Made by a program: the position numbers and the translations under genes
Assembly (NCBI GenBank): GCA_029287645.1
Contig: JARFQS010000055.1
Span: 1 to 5,880 of the forward strand
From: Thermoanaerobaculia bacterium
GTDB taxonomy: Bacteria > Acidobacteriota > Thermoanaerobaculia > Multivoradales > JAHEKO01
Direction: 5' to 3'
Length of the DNA: 5,880 bases
Notes under the pieces: generated by a model
Database searches by the model: none
Told to the model about the DNA's origin: nothing
What the model saw: the letters and a program-made list of their open reading frames with translations, nothing else
Shown: positions 1 through 5,617 of the stretch, piece after piece
Layout of the letters: each line of letters starts with the position of its first letter
How positions within the stretch are numbered: position 1 is the stretch's first letter

Positions 1-1172
<1,172 letters not shown>

Positions 1173-1174
1173 TC

Positions 1175-1190
1175 GCGTCTTCGACGCTTT
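1175..1190 (+). other. Small hairpin just after the groEL stop
   Basis: GCGTC (1175-1179) pairs with GACGC (1183-1187) across a TTC loop and is followed by TTT. It starts two bases after the stop codon. A 5-bp stem is too weak to be called a terminator alone; it may stabilise the mRNA 3' end or be incidental. Confidence 0.4.
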
Positions 1191-1196
1191 GTATAT

Positions 1197-1229
1197 GGGC
1201 CGGTCCCTTCGGGGCCGGCCCTTTTTCTT
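1197..1229 (+). terminator. Rho-independent terminator of groEL
   Basis: The left arm 1197-1207 (GGGCCGGTCCC) pairs with the right arm 1211-1221. The apex is either a C(UUCG)G tetraloop with one bulged U at 1204, or a triloop with a G-U pair. The stem is about 10 bp and almost all GC, and it is followed directly by TTTTTCTT (1222-1229). It lies 24 nt past the groEL stop codon. This is a textbook intrinsic terminator. Confidence 0.92.
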
Positions 1230-1234
1230 GGGTT

Positions 1235-1266
1235 GGTCGGCCGGGCATGCCTTCCGGCCGACCTTT
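1235..1266 (+). terminator. Second terminator-like hairpin
   Basis: A perfect 10-bp stem, GGTCGGCCGG (1235-1244) with CCGGCCGACC (1254-1263), encloses a 9-nt loop. Only three T follow (1264-1266) before GAGG. It could be a backup terminator for groEL read-through, but the short T-tract makes intrinsic termination uncertain. The stem itself is clear. Confidence 0.6.
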
Positions 1267-1323
1267 GAGGCCTTGGGGGTGGATCAGCCGTCGTTCCTCG
1301 GCTGATCTTTGAGGGCTTGAGGG
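1264..1323 (+). repeat. 16-nt direct repeat following two hairpins
   Basis: TTTGAGGCCTTGGGGG (1264-1279) and TTTGAGGGCTTGAGGG (1308-1323) match at 14 of 16 positions and start 44 nt apart. Each copy directly follows a hairpin with an unrelated stem. Each can be read as two octamers of the form YTTGRGGS. The same octamer type recurs on the minus strand in the array at 1512-1607. Confidence 0.7.
1282..1310 (+). terminator. Third terminator-like hairpin
   Basis: A perfect 9-bp stem, GATCAGCCG (1282-1290) with CGGCTGATC (1299-1307), has an 8-nt loop. It is followed by TTTGAGGG, nearly the same tail as the preceding hairpin although the stem sequence is different. Structure is clear; function as a terminator is uncertain. 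Confidence 0.55.
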
Positions 1324-1340
1324 ACGGACCGTCCGCTCGT

Positions 1341-1414
1341 GCCTCTCGGCCGGCCGTTGAGCAGTGAGGTTGAGGCGGCCGGCGCCTCTGCCGGCCGTTC
1401 CTTGAGCAGTGAGG
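1341..1414 (+). repeat. Imperfect tandem repeat, two units of about 30 nt
   Basis: Unit 1 (1341-1369) and unit 2 (1384-1414) share GCCTCT, then GGCCGGCCGTT or GCCGGCCGTT, then the 13-mer TTGAGCAGTGAGG (1357-1369 and 1402-1414). Unit 2 carries an extra CCTT between the GC-rich palindrome and GAGCAGTGAGG. The 13-mers start 45 nt apart. Confidence 0.7.
1376..1403 (+). other. Fourth GC-rich hairpin
   Basis: CGGCCGGC (1376-1383) pairs with GCCGGCCG (1390-1397) across a GCCTCT loop. TTCCTT (1398-1403) and GAG follow. The palindromic CGGCCGGCCG at 1347-1356 can compete for the same arms, so several folds are possible. It may be part of a nested read-through block or simply repeat-derived. Confidence 0.45.
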
Positions 1415-1432
1415 CACCCTCCCTCACGGTAA

Positions 1433-1481
1433 ACCCCCATTTCTCACTTCCCACTTCTCATTTCTCGCTTCCCACTGCGTC
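1433..1481. repeat. Degenerate heptanucleotide tandem array
   Basis: Seven-base units run in register: ACCCCCA at 1433, TTTCTCA at 1440, CTTCCCA at 1447, CTTCTCA at 1454, TTTCTCG at 1461, CTTCCCA at 1468 and the decayed CTGCGTC at 1475. The consensus is YTTCYCR. A higher-order 21-nt period is also visible: 1439-1455 and 1460-1476 match at 16 of 17 positions. Degenerate heptamer arrays (STRR) are known in cyanobacteria; this is similar in form but not shown to be related. Confidence 0.7.
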
Positions 1482-1511
1482 ACTGCCTGGTGGTACCTGA
1501 GGCCCGTACGT

Positions 1512-1607
1512 GGGTCTCCAAGACCCCAAGCCCTCAAGACCCCAAGACCCCACGCCCCTACGCCCTAGTGCTCCACTGCCTCAAGGCCTCAGTGCCTCAC
1601 TGCCAAA
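1512..1607. repeat. Degenerate octanucleotide tandem array, 12 units
   Basis: The 96 nt divide into twelve 8-base units without slippage. AAGACCCC occurs at 1520, 1536 and 1544; AAGCCCTC at 1528; ACGCCCCT at 1552; ACGCCCTA at 1560; GTGCTCCA at 1568; CTGCCTCA at 1576; AGGCCTCA at 1584; GTGCCTCA at 1592. The end units GGGTCTCC (1512) and CTGCCAAA (1600) are weaker. Position 3 is G in every unit, and positions 4-7 are C-rich. Unit sequence drifts gradually from AAGACCCC-like on the left to NNGCCTCA on the right, as expected from tandem duplication and decay. The array ends 27 nt from the stop codon of the GalE-like gene. Confidence 0.75.
1524..1551 (-). other. Putative G-quadruplex motif downstream of the GalE-like gene
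   Basis: Read on the minus strand there are four G-tracts: GGGG (1548-1551), GGGG (1540-1543), GGG (1531-1533) and GGGG (1524-1527). The loops are 4, 6 and 3 nt. This satisfies the common G3+N1-7 rule, and the + strand has the matching C-tracts. The motif begins 83 nt past the stop codon of the minus-strand operon, so it would lie in that transcript's 3' untranslated region. It is embedded in the octamer array. Folding is inferred, not shown. Confidence 0.6.
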
Positions 1608-1634
1608 GGCCGGCTGGCGGTACGACGGGCAGCT

Positions 1635-2576
1635 TCAGCCGCGGTTCTTGAACCAGTCGGCGGTGCGAGCGATGCCCTCGGAGAAGGGGAGTGGCTCTGG
1701 GACTCCCAGCTCGGAGCGCAGGAGGGTGGCGTCCACCGAGGATCGGCGCTGCTCACCCGCGGCCGTGGGGCCATGCTCGGCCTCGCGATCCTCGCCAAGG
1801 GAGGAAGCGATCTCGCGATACAGCTGGACGACGTCTGTCTCGTGGCCGGTGCCTACGTTGTAGATGTGGAACCCGGGTCGACCCAGAGCGGCGACGTTGG
1901 CTGCGACGACATCGGAGACGTGGATGTAGTCTCTCGTTTGCAGTCCATCGCCATTGATCACGGGAGTCTGACCCTGTAGGAGCTTGTTCAGGAAGATGGC
2001 CACCACGCCCGCCTCCCCATGAGGATTCTGTCGCTCTCCGTAGACGTTGGCGAAGCGTAGGCAGGTGACATTCAGCCCGTACTGGACATGGAAGTAGAAG
2101 AGGTATCTCTCCGAGGCGAGCTTGGAGACCCCGTAGGGCGAGACGGGTTGGGCCGGATGACTCTCGGGTGCCGGGAAGGTCTCCTGCTCACCGTAAATCG
2201 CGCCCCCGGTCGAGGCGAAGATCACTTGTTCCACCCCGGCGTTGACAGCCGCCTGCAGCAGGTTCAGGGTGCCCAGGACATTCACCGAAGCGTCGAAGAC
2301 CGGGTCTTCTGTGGATCGGCGCACGTCCATCTGGGCGGCCAGGTGATAGATCGCCACAATCGGCTCGCTGCCGATCAGCTGGGCCGCCTCGGCGGACCGG
2401 ATGTCCAGCTGGTGAAGCTCAGCCGCGGAATTGACATTCTCCGCCCTACCCGTGGACAGGTCGTCGACCACCAACACCCGGTTGCCGTTCTCGATCAAGG
2501 CATCGACAATATGAGAGCCGATGAACCCGGCTCCCCCTGTCACCAACACCGTGCGGCCCTGTTCTGTTTTGCTCAT
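1635..2576 (-). CDS. galE: GalE-like NAD-dependent nucleotide-sugar 4-epimerase
   Basis: Extended short-chain dehydrogenase/reductase (SDR) epimerase of 313 aa, the usual length of compact bacterial GalE-like enzymes. The likely reaction is UDP-glucose/UDP-galactose 4-epimerisation in the cytosol, using tightly bound NAD. The Rossmann motif GGAGFIG is at 14-20, DDLSTG at 38-43, HLAAQ at 78-82, the STGGAIYGE segment at 122-130, and the catalytic YxxxK is Y148/K152. RFANVYGERQNP follows at 174-185 and GDGLQTRDYIHVSDV at 209-223. At the position equivalent to E. coli GalE Tyr299 a serine (S279) is seen, a small gate residue that in related enzymes allows N-acetylated sugars, so UDP-GlcNAc/UDP-GalNAc is also possible. 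The ATG at 2576 has AAGGAAGAG (2580-2588, complement) just upstream. It is the last gene of the minus-strand operon, 60 nt after the WbpP-like gene. Confidence 0.85.
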   Translation of the reverse strand: MSKTEQGRTVLVTGGAGFIGSHIVDALIENGNRVLVVDDLSTGRAENVNSAAELHQLDIRSAEAAQLIGSEPIVAIYHLAAQMDVRRSTEDPVFDASVNVLGTLNLLQAAVNAGVEQVIFASTGGAIYGEQETFPAPESHPAQPVSPYGVSKLASERYLFYFHVQYGLNVTCLRFANVYGERQNPHGEAGVVAIFLNKLLQGQTPVINGDGLQTRDYIHVSDVVAANVAALGRPGFHIYNVGTGHETDVVQLYREIASSLGEDREAEHGPTAAGEQRRSSVDATLLRSELGVPEPLPFSEGIARTADWFKNRG

Positions 2577-2636
2577 AGTCTCTTCCTTCGCCAGTCTTTC
2601 CGAGTGACTCGTTGGTGATACTGCGACGGCGGTCGA

Positions 2637-3614
2637 TTATCGCACTCCTGTTCGACTGCGAAGCGACCGGTAATGCGGAAGGCTCTGCAGCAAGCCGTCG
2701 CGGAGGCTGGTCTCGGTTTGGTACTGCAACAGAGAGGCAGCGTCCTCGAGGTCGGCGAGTGAATGCTTTACGTCGCCTGCACGTGGCGGCTCGTGTTTCG
2801 GTGTGGCGTTACTGCCGACGGATTGGCGAATGAGCTCGGCCAGCTCATTGACACTCGTCCGATCTCCCGCGGCCACGTTGTAAGCCCTGTTGCAGGCCTC
2901 GCGCTTCGCTCCCGCTGCAAGGAGATTGGCTCGCGCCGCGTCGGCGACGAAGGTGAAGTCGCGACTCTGTTCGCCATCTCCGAAAATGACCGGTGACTGG
3001 TTCGCCAGAAAGGCGTCGAAGAACCGGGGGATGACTGCGGCATAGGGTCCGGCGGGATCTTGTCTCGGACCGTAGATATTGAAGTACCGCAACCCGATCC
3101 ACTGCAGACCATAGCAGCGGAAGAATGTGTCGGCGAGCTCTTCACAGAGCTTCTTCGAGGTTGCGTAGGGAGACAGTGTCAGGCCTTCTTCGCCTTCCTT
3201 CTTCGGCAGTCGCTCAGTGTCGCCGTAAACGCTGGAGGAGGAGGCGAAGATGAATCGCTCGACCTCTGCATCGCGAGCTGCCGCGAGCAAATTGGCAGTG
3301 CCCTGGGTGTTGACGTCGAGAGTCGTTGCTGGATCTTCCATGGAGCGAGGAACCGAGCCGAGCGCGGCCTGATGGAAGATGAAACGCTGGTCACGGCAAC
3401 TCTCTTCACAAGTGCGGCCGTCTCTGATGTCGCCTTCGATGAGCTCGATCCGTTCCAGGCAATGGGCCAGGTTCTCGCGTCGGCCCGTCGCGAAGTTGTC
3501 GAGGACCCGAACACGGGCCCCCCTCGCGAGCAGCTCGTCGACCAGGTTGGAGCCGATGAACCCACCACCCCCCGTGACCAGGACAGGGGTGCCAGTGAGA
3601 TCTGGAATGGACAT
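2637..3614 (-). CDS. wbpP: WbpP/TviC-like UDP-N-acetylglucosamine 4-epimerase
   Basis: Extended SDR epimerase of 325 aa, predicted to interconvert UDP-GlcNAc and UDP-GalNAc, or their uronic acids as TviC does. The NAD motif GGGGFIG is at 15-21 and DNFATGRRENL at 39-49. The HQAALGSVPRSMEDP stretch (81-95) is strongly WbpP-like. The serine cluster before YGD is at 125-128, catalytic Y150xxxK154 lies in SPYATSK, and RYFNIYGPRQDP is at 176-187. GDVKHSLADL (280-289) matches the WbpP GDVRHSLADI segment; S285 aligns with WbpP Ser306 / E. coli GalE Tyr299, consistent with N-acetylated substrates. The start at 3614 has AGAGGAG (3623-3629, complement) 8 nt upstream. It lies 54 nt after the dehydrogenase gene and 60 nt before the GalE-like gene, in the middle of the operon. 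The exact substrate (free or 6-oxidised sugar) cannot be decided from sequence. Confidence 0.86.
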   Translation of the reverse strand: MSIPDLTGTPVLVTGGGGFIGSNLVDELLARGARVRVLDNFATGRRENLAHCLERIELIEGDIRDGRTCEESCRDQRFIFHQAALGSVPRSMEDPATTLDVNTQGTANLLAAARDAEVERFIFASSSSVYGDTERLPKKEGEEGLTLSPYATSKKLCEELADTFFRCYGLQWIGLRYFNIYGPRQDPAGPYAAVIPRFFDAFLANQSPVIFGDGEQSRDFTFVADAARANLLAAGAKREACNRAYNVAAGDRTSVNELAELIRQSVGSNATPKHEPPRAGDVKHSLADLEDAASLLQYQTETSLRDGLLQSLPHYRSLRSRTGVR

Positions 3615-3668
3615 GATCGGAGCTCCTCTCGAAATGGGTCTGGAAAAGTGAACCCAGAAGGCTGGCGC

Positions 3669-4991
3669 TCAGGCCCTGATGACCTTGGGACCGGGTTGGC
3701 GATACACGCCGCGAGTGTCGATCACCAGGGGCGCATGCTCGAGGACGAAGTCGTAGTCGACATCAGTGTGGTCGGTGACAAGCACGACGGCGTCCTGGCT
3801 CGCTAGCACTTCCTTGGTCAGCGGCTTCGACTCGAGCTCCCCGAGGTGCTTCCAGGAGCGCATGGAGGGTGCTACTGGAATGAAGGGGTCATGGTAGGAG
3901 ATCTCGGCCCCGAGCTCGAAGAGCTGCGACAGGATTTCGAAGGCCGGGCTTTCCCGAGGGTCGGCAACGTCCTTCTTGTAGGCGAGCCCCAGAATCAGGA
4001 CCTTGCTGTCCTTGACCGGCTTGCCTTGGACGTTCAGACCCTCCTGGAGTTTCTCGACCACCCGTTGCGGCATACGAATGTTGACCTCACCGGCCAGCTC
4101 GATGAAGCGGGTGGTGATGCCGTATTGACGGGCCTTCCAGGAGAGATAGAAGGGGTCGATCGGGATACAGTGCCCGCCCCAGCCCGGCCCGGGATTGAAC
4201 CGCATGAAACCGAATGGCTTGGTGGCCGCGGCATCCAACACTTCCCAGATGTCGATATCCATCTCGTCGTAGACGATCTTGAGCTCGTTGACCAGAGCGA
4301 TGTTGACGGCACGGAAGATGTTCTCGAGCAGCTTGGCTGCTTCCGCGGTCCGGGCCGACGATACTCGAACGGTATCGACGACCACGGGACTGTAGAGTGC
4401 GACAGCCAGATCTGTGGAGATCTCGTCGATTCCACCGACAACCTTCGGGATGGTCGTCGTGGCGAAGTCCGGGTTGCCCGGGTCCTCTCTTTCTGGGGAG
4501 TAGGCCAGAAAGAAGGCCTCGCCACAGGCCAGGCCAGAGGTTTCCAGAATCTCGCGCAGGAGCTCCTCCGTGGTTCCGGGATAGGTTGTCGACTCCAGGG
4601 CCACCAACTGGCCCCGGCGGAGAGACTTGGCGATCTCCTCGGCTGTGTTCACCACGTAGGTCATGTCGGGCTCGCGCTGGGTGGTCAGAGGAGTCGGCAC
4701 GCAGATCACCAGCACGTCGGGCTCGTCGAGCCTGGAGAAGTCGGCCGTTGCCGACAAGCGCCCGCCACTTGCAGCCTCGCGGACAGCGGAGCCGTCGATG
4801 TGCGTGATATAGCTCTCGCCCTGGTTCAGATCGTCGACCTTGCGGTCGTCCACATCGAATCCCAGTACCGGGAAGCCTGCCTTCGAGAAGGCCAATGCCA
4901 GGGGTAGGCCGACGTAACCAAGACCGAGAATCCCTACCGTCGCCTGACGGGATTCGATCTTGCGAAGCAGCTCCTGGGCGGTATCGTTCAT
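3669..4991 (-). CDS. wbpA: WbpA-type UDP-N-acetyl-D-glucosamine 6-dehydrogenase
   Basis: A 440-aa NAD-dependent nucleotide-sugar dehydrogenase. It oxidises C6 of UDP-GlcNAc (or UDP-GalNAc) twice to the uronic acid, a precursor for O-antigen or capsule. The N-terminal Rossmann motif GLGYVGLP is at 23-30, and VPTPLTTQREPD at 98-109 is typical of the WbpA/TviB branch. ESTTYPGTT is at 133-141 and AYSPEREDPGN at 163-173. The central helix has K220 in EAAKLLEN. The catalytic cysteine is C275 in GWGGHCIPIDPFYLSWKA (270-287), with D279. The C-terminal UDP-binding domain includes GLAYKKDVADPRESPA (335-350). Length is normal for the family. The ATG at 4991 has GGAGG (4997-5001, complement) 5 nt upstream. 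It is the first gene of the three-gene minus operon, driven from the divergent region with the VanZ-like gene. WbpO/TviB-like specificity is the main alternative. Confidence 0.92.
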   Translation of the reverse strand: MNDTAQELLRKIESRQATVGILGLGYVGLPLALAFSKAGFPVLGFDVDDRKVDDLNQGESYITHIDGSAVREAASGGRLSATADFSRLDEPDVLVICVPTPLTTQREPDMTYVVNTAEEIAKSLRRGQLVALESTTYPGTTEELLREILETSGLACGEAFFLAYSPEREDPGNPDFATTTIPKVVGGIDEISTDLAVALYSPVVVDTVRVSSARTAEAAKLLENIFRAVNIALVNELKIVYDEMDIDIWEVLDAAATKPFGFMRFNPGPGWGGHCIPIDPFYLSWKARQYGITTRFIELAGEVNIRMPQRVVEKLQEGLNVQGKPVKDSKVLILGLAYKKDVADPRESPAFEILSQLFELGAEISYHDPFIPVAPSMRSWKHLGELESKPLTKEVLASQDAVVLVTDHTDVDYDFVLEHAPLVIDTRGVYRQPGPKVIRA

Positions 4992-5028
4992 TCGGTCCTC
5001 CGGTCAATACGCCATCGCATGCGGACGA

Positions 5029-5040
5029 GAGTTTATACTC
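5029..5040. promoter_or_regulatory. Candidate shared -10 region of a divergent promoter
   Basis: The 71-nt gap between the dehydrogenase start (4991, -) and the VanZ-like start (5063, +) contains GAGTTTATACTC, an interrupted palindrome and the most AT-rich spot nearby. It offers TATACT (5034-5039) as a -10 box on the + strand and TATAAA (5032-5037) on the minus strand. The -35 boxes are not convincing on either side. An 8-bp palindrome CGCATGCG sits at 5016-5023. A transcription start about 6-8 nt downstream of the + box would leave a leader of only about 17 nt before the VanZ-like gene. Confidence 0.4.
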
Positions 5041-5062
5041 CCAAGCCTGCTGAGAGGCGTCT

Positions 5063-5506
5063 ATGAAGAAAGCGACTGTGACGAACACCTTCCTGACGAG
5101 ATACCTTCCCGCAGGTGGGTGGGCCTGCTTGACTGCCGGTGCCCTGCTGATGAAGGGTGACACGCTCGAAGACGCTGGATGGTGGTTCGAGATCCCCGAC
5201 TGGCTCGAGGCCTTGGCGAGGGAACTGCAGCCGGGGGCGGACAAGTGGGCCGACAAGCTCGTGCACTTCGTTCTGTTTTTTGTGCTGGCGTGGCTGGTGC
5301 AGAGGTGCTTTCCCGGGACGGACGGTGACTCTGCGGTCGAACGCAGAACCCTGGCTGTGACACTGCCGTACATAGTGGTCCTGTACGCGGGCCAGATCCC
5401 CATTCCGGGCCGCGGTTGGGAGACACTCGATGTGCTGGCCGGGTTCGCAGGAGCCGCTGCCGCTCTGGCCCTGCTCCGGCTGGTCAAGGGAATGAGGAGA
5501 GAGTGA
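5063..5506 (+). CDS. VanZ-like small membrane protein
   Basis: 147-aa integral membrane protein of the VanZ-like group. VanZ of the vancomycin cluster confers low-level teicoplanin resistance, but most homologues have no known function, and no resistance role should be inferred here. Predicted membrane segments lie near residues 15-31, 66-82, 97-112 and 122-139, with a basic C-terminus (KGMRRE). The signature DKLVHF (64-69) opens the second segment, and QIPIPGRGWETLD (111-123) resembles the family's Q-x3-PGR...D motif. The Glu usually found shortly before that Gln and the Asn after the Asp seem to be missing, so it is a divergent member. GAGAGG (5052-5057) is 5 nt before the ATG. It is divergent from the nucleotide-sugar operon and 111 nt upstream of metF, possibly co-transcribed with it. 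Confidence 0.75.
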   Translation: MKKATVTNTFLTRYLPAGGWACLTAGALLMKGDTLEDAGWWFEIPDWLEALARELQPGADKWADKLVHFVLFFVLAWLVQRCFPGTDGDSAVERRTLAVTLPYIVVLYAGQIPIPGRGWETLDVLAGFAGAAAALALLRLVKGMRRE

Positions 5507-5617
5507 AACTAGCTTGCGGAAACCGGAGCAAGGCGGTTAGTCTTTGCGGCAAGCTCCGGAGGTCATGCATCGAGTCTGGACACGGAAGATCGACTTCCGG
5601 AGTAGCTGAAAGAGGCC
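5507..5617 (+). promoter_or_regulatory. Spacer/leader before metF with competing stems
   Basis: Two 7-bp perfect stems share bases and cannot coexist: AGCTTGC (5511-5517) with GCAAGCT (5549-5555), and CCGGAGC (5523-5529) with GCTCCGG (5553-5559). A third, CGGAAG/CTTCCG (5583-5588/5594-5599), lies about 20 nt before the metF start. None is followed by a T-tract. I see no match to SAM-I, SAM-II or SAH riboswitch consensus cores that I can recall, and no clear promoter. It could be a leader or an mRNA end structure of the VanZ-like gene. Confidence 0.35.

Larger units (their letters stand above)
1406..1603. repeat. 12-nt perfect inverted repeat bracketing the arrays
   Basis: GCAGTGAGGCAC (1406-1417) has its exact reverse complement GTGCCTCACTGC at 1592-1603. 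A second exact inverted pair is TTGAGGGCTTG (1309-1319) and CAAGCCCTCAA (1527-1537). Because both arms consist of words that recur nearby, the pairs may reflect a shared repeat vocabulary rather than a selected long-range stem. Confidence 0.6.
1173..1634. other. Structured 462-nt spacer between convergent genes
   Basis: This spacer separates the ends of groEL (+) and the GalE-like gene (-). I find no convincing gene in it: the short open frames lack family resemblance and run through low-complexity sequence. The left part (1173-1430) is a series of GC-rich hairpins separated by words such as TTTGAGG. The right part (1433-1607) is pyrimidine-rich on the + strand and built of short, degenerate tandem units. 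The stretch 1433-1476 has only one G in 44 nt. The change from G-rich to C-rich on the + strand falls at about 1415-1433. Individual elements are listed separately. Confidence 0.85.

Noticed and set aside
1341..1607. CRISPR array
   Set aside because: Repeats are 7-8 nt tandem units or two roughly 30-nt copies without regular unique spacers, and there are no cas genes.
1510..1863. 117-codon + strand open frame in the spacer and epimerase end
   Set aside because: Its first part translates the octamer array into Pro/Ser/Leu-rich sequence, and the rest is antisense to the GalE-like gene.
2601..2611. Palindrome CGAGTGACTCG between the two epimerase genes, sharing GAGT/ACTC half-sites with the divergent promoter element
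   Set aside because: The half-sites are 4 bp with different spacing (1 versus 4 nt), so a common operator is not supported; coincidence is likely.
3846..4907. 353-codon + strand open frame inside the dehydrogenase gene
   Set aside because: It lies antisense to a clear WbpA-type gene and has no recognisable motif; its length is explained by the codon bias of the real gene.
4087..5487. 466-codon open frame on the minus strand overlapping the dehydrogenase and the VanZ-like gene
   Set aside because: It is a shadow frame in high-GC DNA. Its translation is Arg/Pro/Ser/Gly-rich without family resemblance, and it overlaps two well-supported genes in other frames.
5507..5617. SAM or SAH riboswitch before metF
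   Set aside because: The region has stems but no recognisable conserved core of these classes, and no terminator follows.
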